NCBI GenBank assembly: GCA_041879415.1 | Contig: CP090852.1 | Location: forward strand, 1,426,001 to 1,490,000 | Direction of reading: 5' to 3' | DNA length: 64,000 nt | Source: Vibrio chagasii | GTDB lineage: Bacteria; Pseudomonadota; Gammaproteobacteria; Enterobacterales; Vibrionaceae | Shown: positions 35,219-44,257 of the stretch, piece after piece | Layout: each line of letters begins with the position of its first letter | How positions within the stretch are numbered: the stretch's first letter is position 1 | Notes under the pieces: model-generated | Database searches by the model: none | Seen by the model: the letters and a program-made list of their open reading frames with translations, nothing else | Told to the model about the DNA's origin: nothing | Translations under genes and position numbers: made by a program

Positions 35219-35571
35219 CACCAGTACGCTTCACCTCTAATTGTCCAATTGACAAAAATCCTATTAATACAAACTGTTAGGTCAAAAATCAACACCTCTG
35301 GAAATTTACTTTCTTAAATTCCCTTCAACCTATCTTATTGCGTTTCATAGTCGAAATTTAAGCAACTAAGCTCACATATATTGCATGGTGTATTAGTTTT
35401 GGTATTTGTTTGTGTTATGTTTTTCTCGATTTTATAAAGCGTGTCTTATCTATTGAAAGCAAAGTGTTTTCTTTCGAATTAATTTCAAGATTTGTCTATC
35501 AGTACATCAACCTAACGCTATCAAAAATCGATTTCTCGACGTTCATAATCAATATCACTTTAGGAAAGGAC
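35219..35571. other. Intergenic region before the RDD gene
   Basis: About 350 bp, AT-rich, with no convincing gene. The only structure seen is a short inverted repeat TTGTC-CAATT-GACAA at 35241-35255. An open frame continues through part of it into the RDD gene, but it has no ribosome site. Confidence 0.4.
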
Positions 35572-36075
35572 ATGTCTGAAGTAGTAGAAAATACACCCGA
35601 AACTGTGCTCGCATCTCGATGGTCTCGCTTTTGGGCGTTTGTTATCGATGGCCTCATTTATGCGACTGCTATGATTCCAGTTGCTTTATATACCAATTTG
35701 TTCGATCGAGCCCTTTCTAATGGGGCCGTTGAATTACACGAACAAATAATGATGTTTATATATGGTTGGGTGGTGTTCCTATTGTGTCATGGCTACTTAC
35801 TGCAGAAGAAGGGACAAACGATTGGAAAAAATGTAATGGAAATTGCGATTGTTGATATGGACGGTAGGCAAATAGGACTGTTCAACATAGTGATCAAACG
35901 AATTTTACCTATAAGCATCTTTGTTTATATTCCTGTTATTGGTCAGTTTATATCGATTCTTAATTACCTGTTTGTTTTCCGAAAAAATAGACGCTGCTTG
36001 CATGATTTAATCGCAGGCACTCAGGTGGTTAGTGTGGCGGTGCCCAGAAATCTAGATTTCAGTACTATCGAATAA
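35572..36075 (+). CDS. RDD-family membrane protein
   Basis: A 167-residue RDD-domain protein starting at the ATG at 35572, preceded by AGGAAAGGA. Extending to an upstream TTG would add 54 residues without ribosome site support. The RDD signature is seen in SRWSRFWAFVIDGLIY, with three hydrophobic segments (about residues 20-40, 57-75 and 110-140). The central QKKGQTIGKNVMEIAIVD and the late RRCLHDLIAGTQVV are typical of the family. RDD proteins are membrane proteins implicated in ion exchange or transport in a few cases. Role unknown here. Confidence 0.85.
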   Translation: MSEVVENTPETVLASRWSRFWAFVIDGLIYATAMIPVALYTNLFDRALSNGAVELHEQIMMFIYGWVVFLLCHGYLLQKKGQTIGKNVMEIAIVDMDGRQIGLFNIVIKRILPISIFVYIPVIGQFISILNYLFVFRKNRRCLHDLIAGTQVVSVAVPRNLDFSTIE

Positions 36076-36115
36076 TTCCAAAGTAAGGTTTGTCTCGATA
36101 ATTACATGCTCAAAT

Positions 36116-36150
36116 AAACAGCACTAGCTCCAATTCTTGGTGCTGTTTTT
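36116..36150 (+). terminator. Terminator after the RDD gene
   Basis: AAACAGCAC (36116-36124) pairs with GTGCTGTTT (36140-36148) around a 15-nt loop, with T residues following. Likely Rho-independent. Confidence 0.65.
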
Positions 36151-36225
36151 ACTTTCCCCTTACACTCTTTTCTCATATCGCTCTTAGTATCAAACCACTC
36201 CTTGTTTAACAGCAAGTAACTCATT

Positions 36226-36882
36226 ATGAAGAACTTCTTCGATAGCGAACTCATGCTCTCTAGCTCTTTGAATTTCGTTTTTCTATCACTGGGGCTGACG
36301 CTCCTTTTACACCTTCCTATTTGGTGTGGGTTTAATTTGAGCCGACGAAAATGGAAACTGATGGACTATTTGTGGCCGTTACTGGCGGGTATTGGGATGC
36401 TCGGTGCTGTGTCTGAAATTCGTGCCAAAGTCGCAGGTGACTGGGTCGAGACCGAGCAAACCAGAGCTGTGGCAATTTTAGAATCTGTACAGCAGTTTTC
36501 TTTGGATAAGTTAAGAAGTGATGTGTGCAATGGACAACCATCACTAGACAATCATGGGCAGCACCATGAAGCGTGTTTGTGGTATTTGAACACTGCGATG
36601 ACGTTTAAAGATGTGGATTTCACTCTGTTGCCAAATGCGGCTGATTTTACGGTTCCTGCACCTAGCGTACCGTTAGTGGAAAGCGATGCAGTTTGGGTGA
36701 GTGGGATGCTGAGCCAGTATGAAAAACAGAAAAATCAATACATAAAAACCAGAGAGGCACAGGTAAAGCAGCCATTAGAGAGCCTCTTCTGGTATGTGAG
36801 TCCTTACTTAGTGTGCTTCGCGATTGCTCTGCGCCTAACTAAGGTGACAGCAGAGCTTAAGTTAGATAAGTGCGCACAGTAA
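36226..36882 (+). CDS. Hypothetical membrane protein
   Basis: A 218-residue protein with hydrophobic segments at about residues 12-33, 44-60 and 187-205. A mostly soluble middle region of about 120 residues carries two cysteines in DVCNGQPSL and HEACLWYL that could form a disulfide. The charge pattern suggests this middle part faces the periplasm. No family is recognised. It has its own promoter space and a terminator behind it, so it is probably a single-gene transcript. Confidence 0.65.
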   Translation: MKNFFDSELMLSSSLNFVFLSLGLTLLLHLPIWCGFNLSRRKWKLMDYLWPLLAGIGMLGAVSEIRAKVAGDWVETEQTRAVAILESVQQFSLDKLRSDVCNGQPSLDNHGQHHEACLWYLNTAMTFKDVDFTLLPNAADFTVPAPSVPLVESDAVWVSGMLSQYEKQKNQYIKTREAQVKQPLESLFWYVSPYLVCFAIALRLTKVTAELKLDKCAQ

Positions 36883-36906
36883 GTGACGACTTACTGGTGA
36901 GATGAA

Positions 36907-36933
36907 AAAAGAGCCTAGGGTGTAGGCTCTTTT
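36907..36933 (+). terminator. Terminator
   Basis: AAAAGAGCCTA (36907-36917) pairs with TAGGCTCTTTT (36923-36933) around a 5-nt loop. It serves the hypothetical membrane protein gene, and possibly the convergent DUF3299 gene. Confidence 0.8.
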
Positions 36934-37002
36934 GATTTACATCGAAGGTAAGTTCAGTGACATTTCATGTTTGAACCTGCCTAGCTGTTAACGGTTAGGA
37001 GA

Positions 37003-37635
37003 TTAGTGGTAATTTACTACCAACGAAGCATTCATATCGTACCCCATGGTGACATCGGTATCGCCATCGACAAGATAGACATTATCGGTGGTCAGTTTTG
37101 ATGAAATCACGCCTTCTACCCACACTGGATACTGAACGGTTTCTACTTTGTAACCCTCAGGGTAAGAGACTCTCACAATTTGGTTCGCGGGTGGTGGTGG
37201 CATGTGTATACAAGCTCCAGCAGTAGGAACTAACAAGAATTCGGTAGCGACGAGTGGAGCTGAGAAAGCAATTGGAACCAGGAACCCAGGTATACGTACC
37301 TTCTTACCGTCAAAGTCGTGAGTGACTGTTTCTGATGCTCGCTGTTGATTCGCGATGTACTCTGAACGCAACTTCAGTAATTCATCGGCGTCTAGCCCTT
37401 CCGATTTCAATGTTTCTTTGAGGCTGGCTAACTCATCATTACTCTTTGGGTCGTCATACTGGCTTAAGGTGAATATTTTTTGAAGAGTCAGTTTTTGTTG
37501 ATAGCTGATCTCAGGCAATACGATTTGGTTCTGTGCATGTACCGGTCTCAGGTCTTTCCAATCGAGTTCTGTTGGTTCACTAGCTAGGCTACCAAACGAA
37601 ACTATGGATACAAACAGCGCGATAAATCTAATCAA
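37003..37635 (-). CDS. DUF3299-family secreted protein
   Basis: A 210-residue exported protein with a signal peptide (about residues 1-18, ending SLA). The C-terminal domain has the DUF3299 features: VRIPGFLVPI, FLLVPTAGACIHMPPPPANQ with a conserved Cys-His segment near residue 140, and a VWVEGVI strand. Members often lie near metal or transport genes and may bind metals through this Cys-His pair. The start codon is a TTG with a weak ribosome site, so the exact N-terminus is uncertain. It stands alone here. Confidence 0.78.
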   Translation of the reverse strand: MIRFIALFVSIVSFGSLASEPTELDWKDLRPVHAQNQIVLPEISYQQKLTLQKIFTLSQYDDPKSNDELASLKETLKSEGLDADELLKLRSEYIANQQRASETVTHDFDGKKVRIPGFLVPIAFSAPLVATEFLLVPTAGACIHMPPPPANQIVRVSYPEGYKVETVQYPVWVEGVISSKLTTDNVYLVDGDTDVTMGYDMNASLVVNYH

Positions 37636-37743
37636 TGTTTGGCTCGCTATTGGTTGGTGTTAGGTCGTTTCAAGTGGTTCATCGGCTTGTAACAGCCGAT
37701 GAACCAAGCTTTATCTATGAGCTATGACTTTGAAACTTGATGT

Positions 37744-39123
37744 CTAAAGTGTGTTTTTGTAGATAACACCATCTTTCATAATGAGCTTAATGCTTTCTGG
37801 TGAGTCTGGTCGCTTATCGGCACCAAACCATTGGTCACCGGTACCTACCACAGAAAAGTCTTCGAATGGGTTACCATCAAGTAGCAGGATATCTGCGTAT
37901 GCGCCTTTCTCAATCACACCCAGTTTCGCATCTGGATATGGGTTCATGAAGTCACCTGATAGTGTGGCAATTTCACCACCGACAGACGTAAGAGTTTTCA
38001 ATGATTCGTAAGGACCAAAGAAGTCATTGTTTAGCTTTTTCTCGTAAGCGATTTGAATGTTACAAGCATCAACAGAGCCTACACAGTCAGTCTGGAAGCC
38101 ACGAGGAGCTGGACACTTCTTCATATTCGGGATGTAGTCTTTAAACGCGGCAGAAGCCGATTTTGCTTTAGCTAAACTTGATGCAACGTTCTTAACTGCA
38201 GGGATCTCAAGAAGGTTAGGGTCGAACGCGGTAAGGTTAGTGGTGATGTACGCTCCTTTTTCTTCCATGAGTTCTGAAATCTCACAGTCAAACATAAAGC
38301 CGTGCTCGATCGATTTAACGCCTGCGTTTAGTGCGCCAATGATCGCCTCTTTACGATAGGAGTGCGCCATTACGTAGCTGCCGTAAGTATCGGCTACTTC
38401 AACTGCTGCACCGACCTCTTCTGGTGAGCCTGCCAATAATTGCCATGGGTCAAAGGCGGATACCACACCACCGGATTGCATGTATTTCAACTGAGTTGCA
38501 CCCATGCGGAAGTTGTTACGAGCGTACTTCTTGACTTCGGCAACGCTATCGACTTCTTGTGCCATATTCAAACGGCTAAAGTTGGTTTCTTCACCGACAG
38601 GGGCGGTGTAGTTAGCAAAGTCGGCGTGTCCGCCACGAGTACTCAAAAATGCACCGGATGGGTAATAACGAGGCCCAATAATTTGCCCTGCATCGATGGC
38701 TCGTCTTAGGCCACCGTTGGCTCCGCCTGCATCACGAACTGTGGTGAAACCTTGCATCAGGTACATCTCTGCCATACGCGTTCCGTGTATTGCGAAATCT
38801 TCCCATGTGGTGTTCGATTCCATCGTTGGCAAGCTTGGGCCCATTAGCATCAAGTGCGCATGGTTTTCGATAAAGCCTGGAGTTAAGGTTTTGCCTGTAC
38901 CGTCTATCACTACGGCATCGTCGCGAACATCAATTGTTTTTGCTGAAATGGAGGTAATGATGTTGCCTTCGACCAATACAAAGTGGTCTTCGTACAACTT
39001 GTTTTCAGTGCCGTTGAAGATATCGACATTTTGAAATAACGTCTGTGGTAGTTGAGCCTCTTGTTCGGCATAGGCAAACGACGCTACCAATGCGAGTGAA
39101 GAGGCAAGCAAAGTCTTCTTCAT
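37744..39123 (-). CDS. Secreted amidohydrolase (Xaa-Pro/Xaa-Arg dipeptidase or imidazolonepropionase-like)
   Basis: A 459-residue amidohydrolase with a clean Sec signal peptide (residues 1-19, ending AYA). Metal-binding motifs are ENHAHLM near residue 87, the presumed carbamylated lysine in TQLKYMQSGG, MAHSYRKEA, IEHGFMFD and the final aspartate in LSGDFMNPYPDAK. This lysine-bridged binuclear arrangement is found in the secreted dipeptidase-like branch (Sgx9260/Cc0300-type). Substrates are probably N-acyl amino acids or dipeptides rather than purines. Export implies a periplasmic role. It is a single gene between the DUF3299 and barrel protein genes. Confidence 0.85.
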   Translation of the reverse strand: MKKTLLASSLALVASFAYAEQEAQLPQTLFQNVDIFNGTENKLYEDHFVLVEGNIITSISAKTIDVRDDAVVIDGTGKTLTPGFIENHAHLMLMGPSLPTMESNTTWEDFAIHGTRMAEMYLMQGFTTVRDAGGANGGLRRAIDAGQIIGPRYYPSGAFLSTRGGHADFANYTAPVGEETNFSRLNMAQEVDSVAEVKKYARNNFRMGATQLKYMQSGGVVSAFDPWQLLAGSPEEVGAAVEVADTYGSYVMAHSYRKEAIIGALNAGVKSIEHGFMFDCEISELMEEKGAYITTNLTAFDPNLLEIPAVKNVASSLAKAKSASAAFKDYIPNMKKCPAPRGFQTDCVGSVDACNIQIAYEKKLNNDFFGPYESLKTLTSVGGEIATLSGDFMNPYPDAKLGVIEKGAYADILLLDGNPFEDFSVVGTGDQWFGADKRPDSPESIKLIMKDGVIYKNTL

Positions 39124-39282
39124 TTTTTATATCCTTATAATTAACGTAGAACTGAACTTATTGAAGTTAAGCCATTGTTAAATATAGGATGAGTATTGGG
39201 GTTTTGCTGTGATAAATATGTTGATTACGAGATGTGTCACCAAATGGCTACTTTGCTTTTAAGAACCCTTACTTACTGTCAC

Positions 39283-39810
39283 TTAATTAAAGTTGTATCT
39301 CACACCAAGTTGTAGTTGAGGCCCATAAATCCCGTTATTCTTAGAAGATATCGAGAACGCGGCTTTATCCGTTGCATGGAATCTCGCGCCAAACGTAAAG
39401 ATCGAATGCTCTCCATTTGCCCCCACCATGACATTTGCCTCTACTCGTTGAGTAATCCAGGCACGAAGCCCTGCGTTGAATTCAATAAAGGTTTTGCTTT
39501 TCCCCGGAGCGTAAGATCCTTTGTTGTAATGAATTAATAATTGAGTATTGAGATCGATGGCTTGGTTGATAGGCCCGTAAACTTGAGGCCCGATATAGAC
39601 GTCATAGTTGTCTTCATCGAGATCGGCATTTGAGCTTACCCCACCCAGAAGCGCAAGGCTGTCATTGATATCTCGTCCCCCTTCCAAACTAATACCATTT
39701 GGCTTTGTTTGAATCCCAAGCTCTACAAAATCTGTAGTGAAATTTGCAGCAGACAATGCTTGGTGAGAGAAGGTACATAGCAGTAGAGGTATTAAATTTT
39801 TAATTTTCAT
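39283..39810 (-). CDS. Small outer-membrane beta-barrel-like protein
   Basis: A 175-residue exported protein (signal residues 1-21, ending LSA). Regular alternating strands such as GISLEGGRDI, FIEFNAGLRAWI and FTFGARFHATDKAAFSI, with the terminal LQLGVRYNFN ending in an aromatic-x-asparagine, fit an eight- to ten-stranded outer membrane barrel. I do not recognise a specific family. It is a single gene with its own upstream region. Function unknown. Confidence 0.65.
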   Translation of the reverse strand: MKIKNLIPLLLCTFSHQALSAANFTTDFVELGIQTKPNGISLEGGRDINDSLALLGGVSSNADLDEDNYDVYIGPQVYGPINQAIDLNTQLLIHYNKGSYAPGKSKTFIEFNAGLRAWITQRVEANVMVGANGEHSIFTFGARFHATDKAAFSISSKNNGIYGPQLQLGVRYNFN

Positions 39811-40139
39811 ATGACTTATAAAGGTAATGCCAGCGGGGCGAAAATCGGATGGTATTTTATTAATTAAGTAAGTTGAGGAAGATGAAGTTCGAGGAGAATA
39901 AAGTCAAAATAAATAAAATATTTTGTTGTTCATTTTTGCACTTTTGTTCAGGAGATGCGGTGAGAGAAAGAATGATATAAACCTTATTTTATATTGAATT
40001 TCTATTTTGGGCTTTTATTAAACATTAACGTAAAAATCAACAATGATATTTATTCTTAGGGTGGGAACTTTATGTTTTTATCTTGTGTGTCTATTCGGAA
40101 GTGGACATTAAGTCTACGTTTAATGTTAGGAATAAATGC
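39811..40139. other. AT-rich intergenic region
   Basis: About 330 bp between a minus-strand and a plus-strand gene, very AT-rich. It must contain two divergent promoters. I see no additional gene or clear repeat. Confidence 0.4.
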
Positions 40140-40361
40140 ATGAAGAAAATCATTGGCTTAATATTACTGGCTTCACTTACTGCATGTGGCGGCGGTGGTG
40201 GTGGCGGAGGTAATACTTCGAACAACAACAGCGCGGCTTCTAAAACGTCTTCAGAGCGTTCAGCCCTTAAGCTGAGTGCCAGTCAGTTAAAGAAACTGAG
40301 CACTGTAGAGTTTTCGTCTGGAAGCATTACTGGCTTTGAAGCACCAAGCAACTCCAATTAA
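40140..40361 (+). CDS. Small poly-glycine lipoprotein
   Basis: A 73-residue lipoprotein starting at the ATG at 40140, with TTAGGAA upstream. The signal MKKIIGLILLASLTAC ends in a lipobox cysteine at residue 16, followed at once by eight consecutive glycines and an Asn/Ser-rich linker. The C-terminal 30 residues (SALKLSASQLKKLSTVEF) resemble a segment near the end of the secreted protein encoded next. A serine at +2 is absent (Gly instead), so outer membrane sorting is expected. It precedes the 419-residue gene by 22 bp and is probably cotranscribed with it. Confidence 0.7.
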   Translation: MKKIIGLILLASLTACGGGGGGGGNTSNNNSAASKTSSERSALKLSASQLKKLSTVEFSSGSITGFEAPSNSN

Positions 40362-40383
40362 AAGCTAGAAGGAATATTAAGTT

Positions 40384-41643
40384 ATGTCAAAGATACTATT
40401 ACCTCTAGTTATTGGGGTTTCATCAATAACAACATCGGCCTACGCTAACGAAGATAATAACCTGCAGGGATACTATAAATCTAAAGCTGCAATTAAATTC
40501 GCTGTAGATAAAATTCAACAAAATAAAGTTGAATTCATGAATCTAGATGAAGCAATTTCTTCTCTTACTGCTAATTCTTCTCCTCAAACTCTAAGCTCAA
40601 TTGATGATATTGCTAATTCTAAATCAGCACACAGTGATATCTTTTTAGCAAAGTCAAAAGAGTTCAACTTAAATAACCAAGTTTGTGTGATCACTAAAGA
40701 TGGCGCTACGATTGCTTTTGAAGTTGAAGACGGCGCAGCGAATTGTGCTTTTGACGTGAATAAAGTAGACAAAGCAATGGCAAAGACGACAAGTGGTCTT
40801 GTTTTCTTTACTCGCTATGGATCTGCTGACGAGACCCAATACTCTATCGATAAAATCAGCCTGAATGGGCAAGAAATATCAAACACCTTCTTATTTAAAT
40901 TCAAAGGTAAGTTGGTAGGTGATCTTGCCAAAGTGAAGAAAGCGCCTTCCGGTGAGTTCACCATCGAGCATTACATGGATTACGGCTCGGAAGATGGCCA
41001 GAAAATTGGTTACCGAGCGTACCAGTGGGCTGACAACTTTGCTGATGGCCAAGATGCTATCGTAAATTCTTTTGCGTACCTATACGGTTCTAACGTTAGT
41101 TTAGAAAACACTAAGACACCGTACTTCTGGGCGATAAAAGATACAGTATCTCCTTCTAAAGGTAACTCTGATTTCTATTTTGCTTCGACGGTTAGTCGTA
41201 TGGCTCGCTCAACAGACAACAAGATCACGCAAAAAGATAAGTATTCAAAACAGTCTCCGTCAGACTTGATTGCTTATAACTTTAATAATGCGAATAAACT
41301 GGTTGGCCTAAGCCCTGATGCTTGTACGATCAAACAAATCGCTGATGGCGAGAAAACGCTGACTTGGTACAAAGGTTTCAACCGAGACGAGAATTGTACT
41401 GCAACTGCAGCCGACCTTGCGGGACGCGAGAAAGTGACGTCTGCAACGCTTACTAATGATGGTAGTAAGAAAATCTCAGCAACTAGCCTAAATGCAAGTG
41501 CACTTGAGACGCTTAAAGCTGTGGATCTAGAGTCTTCAACAGCATCTGATTTAACGGATAGCGACTTCGCTGCAATGAAAGCGAAGTACGACGGTGCAGT
41601 GAAGAAATACAGCAACTTCAATAGCATTCAGTTCTGGAAGTAA
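40384..41643 (+). CDS. Secreted protein of unknown function
   Basis: A 419-residue exported protein (signal about residues 1-20, ending AYA). It contains four cysteines in the mature part (in NQVCVITKD, AANCAFDV, PDACTIKQI and DENCTATA), which may form two disulfides. The region SATSLNASALETLKAVDLES near residue 370 echoes the C-terminus of the preceding small lipoprotein. No known family is recognised. AGAAGGA lies before the start. Co-localisation suggests the lipoprotein and this protein act together at the cell surface, but there is no further support. Confidence 0.7.
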   Translation: MSKILLPLVIGVSSITTSAYANEDNNLQGYYKSKAAIKFAVDKIQQNKVEFMNLDEAISSLTANSSPQTLSSIDDIANSKSAHSDIFLAKSKEFNLNNQVCVITKDGATIAFEVEDGAANCAFDVNKVDKAMAKTTSGLVFFTRYGSADETQYSIDKISLNGQEISNTFLFKFKGKLVGDLAKVKKAPSGEFTIEHYMDYGSEDGQKIGYRAYQWADNFADGQDAIVNSFAYLYGSNVSLENTKTPYFWAIKDTVSPSKGNSDFYFASTVSRMARSTDNKITQKDKYSKQSPSDLIAYNFNNANKLVGLSPDACTIKQIADGEKTLTWYKGFNRDENCTATAADLAGREKVTSATLTNDGSKKISATSLNASALETLKAVDLESSTASDLTDSDFAAMKAKYDGAVKKYSNFNSIQFWK

Positions 41644-41666
41644 GCCTCTTACCTCCATCCTGATGA

Positions 41667-41697
41667 AAAAAATGGGCAGTCTATCTGCCCATTTTTT
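41667..41697 (+). terminator. Terminator
   Basis: AAAAAATGGGCAG (41667-41679) pairs perfectly with CTGCCCATTTTTT (41685-41697). It is bidirectional, between the secreted protein gene and the convergent AEC transporter gene. Confidence 0.9.
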
Positions 41698-41729
41698 GTG
41701 CCTGTCGTACAGCGGTCTCGCAGTAATTT

Positions 41730-42608
41730 TTAGGACATCGACAAGGCAAAAGACAGCAGTATCGGCAGCGTTACCACACTTAAGAAGTTGCCAAATAAAA
41801 CCATTGAGGCAACTTTAGGTGGCTCTACGTTGAATCTTTCTGCAAACAGGTAATTCATCACAGCAGGTGGCAGCATGGTGAACAGTACCATCATCTGCAA
41901 GTGTAGAGTGGGTAGAGGAATGAAGAAGTAGATGATCGTAAAAGCGATCGCTCCAGTGAACAGAGATTGCGCTGTACATAACAAGCCGACTTTCAGACCG
42001 CTCAGTCTTAAGTTGACCATTTGTGAGCCCAGTGACAACAGCATGATAGGAACAGCAGCTTGCCCAAGTAGCGATGTGGCTTCGTAGATAGGATTCCACA
42101 CTGCAATGCCGGATAAATTTAGTGTCATTGCTAATAAAGCAGCCAAGAATATTGGCATCTTGAAGATCTGTTTGATCGGGTTACCTTCGCTTAATAACGC
42201 TAAGCCTACACTGATATGAACACACGCCGATACCACAAATAGCAGTACCGCTGGGGCTAATGCACTCTCGCCAAAAGTATAAGTGAACAGGGGAATCGCA
42301 AGGTTGCCGCTATTACGAAACATGTGTGGCGGTGCCCAAGCTTTGAAGTTGAGCTTAAAGATCTTACAGATTGGAATCATCAGCAGTGCGGGCACTAACA
42401 CCGCAACCAAAGAGGCAGAAATCAGCGGCAGTTGTTCGGTGTCGAGTGGCATGGTGGTCAGCGATGCAAACACCAAAGCAGGGATACAAACATCCATGTT
42501 GATGCGATTGATTGGCTTGAAATCGGGCTTAAGCCAACGACCGACTGCAAAGCCAGCACTGGCGAGTGCAAAAACGGGAAACAGAATGCTAACGACCTGT
42601 TCGAACAT
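41730..42608 (-). CDS. AEC-family transporter
   Basis: A 292-residue membrane protein of the auxin efflux carrier family with about ten hydrophobic segments. It has the typical ILFPVFALASAGFAVGRWL start, VCIPALVFASL in the second helix, and PPAVMNYLFAERF near the C-terminus. Bacterial members export or import small carboxylates such as malate or malonate. AAAGGA precedes the ATG. It lies downstream of guaD in the same direction but behind a terminator, so a link with purine metabolism is not supported. Confidence 0.88.
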   Translation of the reverse strand: MFEQVVSILFPVFALASAGFAVGRWLKPDFKPINRINMDVCIPALVFASLTTMPLDTEQLPLISASLVAVLVPALLMIPICKIFKLNFKAWAPPHMFRNSGNLAIPLFTYTFGESALAPAVLLFVVSACVHISVGLALLSEGNPIKQIFKMPIFLAALLAMTLNLSGIAVWNPIYEATSLLGQAAVPIMLLSLGSQMVNLRLSGLKVGLLCTAQSLFTGAIAFTIIYFFIPLPTLHLQMMVLFTMLPPAVMNYLFAERFNVEPPKVASMVLFGNFLSVVTLPILLSFALSMS

Positions 42609-42766
42609 AGAATTCCTTTCTAAGCGTGTGTTGTTTTAAGCGGACAATAGTTTTAAACGGACAATATTTGGTCTACCACCGTCTAACGTACCAACATAAC
42701 TTGGCTGCGTCATGGGTGTTGAGCACACCACTGGCAATAATTTGTATTTCTTTGAATGAAGCACAA

Positions 42767-42798
42767 AAAAGACCAGTGGCGTTAGCAACTGGTCTTTT
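42767..42798 (-). terminator. Terminator of the xdh-guaD transcript
   Basis: On the minus strand AAAAGACCAGT and ACTGGTCTTTT pair perfectly (42767-42777 with 42788-42798) and are followed by a T run (A6 on the plus strand at 42765-42770). It ends the minus-strand purine operon after guaD. Confidence 0.8.
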
Positions 42799-42863
42799 AA
42801 GGCTAGGCGAATCTGGACGGGTTCTTTAACAACAAAGGTTACCTAACAACAGTGAGTTATTCG

Positions 42864-44198
42864 CTAACTCACAAGCTTTTTGTAATCTTTGAAATTGACG
42901 TCGTAGGCTTTCTCACCGTAGATGTAAGTCTCGCTGACGGTTCTGTCGTCACCCAAGCTCATCAGTACAAATAGTTTTTCTTCAAGCTTGGTCGCTTGTT
43001 CCATTCTGAAGCGCATCAGTTGTGTCGCGTGCAGATCTAACACGACGAAATCGGCTTCTTTGCCTACTTCTAAGTTACCGATTTTATCTTCTAAATGCAG
43101 AGAACGTGCGCCACCTAAAGTTGCCAAAAACAGCGATTTAGCAGGGTGAAGTTTCTCTTGTTGAAGCTGCATGATTTTGTACGCTTCGCTCATGGTTTGC
43201 AGAATCGAGAAGCTGGTACCAGCGCCAACGTCTGTCCCCATTCCAACACGAATACCGTGCTCTTCCATTTTTGGTAGCTTGAATAAGCCAGAGCCTAAAA
43301 ACAGGTTTGAAGTAGGGCAGAAGGCGATTGCAGAATCGGTATCCGCTAGGCGTTTGCATTCGCAGTCTGATAGGTGAATACCGTGTGCAAATACTGAACG
43401 CTTATGCAGCAAGCCATAGTGGTCATACACATCTAAATAGCTGTCGCGTTCTGGGAACAATTCTAGAACCCAATCGATCTCTTTTTTGTTTTCAGAAAGG
43501 TGAGTGTGCATGTAAACGTCTGGGTACTCTTCGAGTAATTTCCCAACCGTCGCCAACTGTTCTGGCGTACTGGTTGGTGCAAAACGTGGCGTTACTGCGT
43601 AGTGTAAGCGACCTCGGTTATGCCATTTCTCGATGAGTTCTTTTGAGTCTTCATAGCCAGATTCAGGAGTGTCGGTGAGGTAATCGGGCGCATTGCGATC
43701 CATTAAAACCTTACCTGCGATCATACGTAGGTTACGTTTCTCAGCTTCTTCAAAGAACACGTTCACTGACTCTTTGTGCACGGTGCCAAACACTAGTGCT
43801 GTCGTGGTGCCGTTGCTCGCCAGTTCGTCTAGAAATAGCTTTGCCACTTTGTGTGCGTAGACTGGGTTTTTGAAACGTTTCTCTTCTGGGAAGGTGTAGT
43901 TCTCTAACCAATCAAGTAGCTGCTCACCGTAAGACGCGATCATCCCCGTTTGAGGGTAGTGGATGTGCGTATCAATAAAACCAGAGGTGATCAGTTTGTC
44001 TTTGTATTCTTTTACTTCGAGTGTTTTAGGCTGACGTGCCAATACGTCATCGGCATGGCCTAAATCGACGATGTGGCCATTCTCAACCACTAAAACACCG
44101 TCTTCAAAATATTCGTAAGACTCATCGATACCGACGTCTTTTGGGTCGGCTACGCTGTGTAAAATACTGGCGCGATAAGCTTTGCGTTGCGTTGTCAT
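42864..44198 (-). CDS. guaD: Guanine deaminase
   Basis: A 444-residue amidohydrolase that converts guanine to xanthine. The first metal motif is SGFIDTHIHYPQTGMIASYG near residues 72-91. Further motifs are YMHTHLSENKKEI, FAHGIHLSDCE and GMGTDVGAGTSFS. The SGFIDTHIHYPQ form and the length are typical of bacterial GuaD. An AAGGAAG precedes the ATG. It lies 59 bp after xdhC, completing a minus-strand set xdhA-xdhB-xdhC-guaD. Its product xanthine is the substrate of XdhAB. Confidence 0.95.
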   Translation of the reverse strand: MTTQRKAYRASILHSVADPKDVGIDESYEYFEDGVLVVENGHIVDLGHADDVLARQPKTLEVKEYKDKLITSGFIDTHIHYPQTGMIASYGEQLLDWLENYTFPEEKRFKNPVYAHKVAKLFLDELASNGTTTALVFGTVHKESVNVFFEEAEKRNLRMIAGKVLMDRNAPDYLTDTPESGYEDSKELIEKWHNRGRLHYAVTPRFAPTSTPEQLATVGKLLEEYPDVYMHTHLSENKKEIDWVLELFPERDSYLDVYDHYGLLHKRSVFAHGIHLSDCECKRLADTDSAIAFCPTSNLFLGSGLFKLPKMEEHGIRVGMGTDVGAGTSFSILQTMSEAYKIMQLQQEKLHPAKSLFLATLGGARSLHLEDKIGNLEVGKEADFVVLDLHATQLMRFRMEQATKLEEKLFVLMSLGDDRTVSETYIYGEKAYDVNFKDYKKLVS

Positions 44199-44257
44199 GT
44201 TTACTTCCTTTTAATGACTTCAGTAACGTTATGGCTACCGAAGCTTTGCGACTTGTA

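Noticed and set aside
37203..37214. TGTATACA core inside the DUF3299 gene
   Set aside because: It lies within coding sequence, far from any promoter, with poor flanks.
40185..40212. GGC/GGT-rich stretch in the small lipoprotein gene as a repeat element
   Set aside because: It is explained by the coding of eight consecutive glycines.
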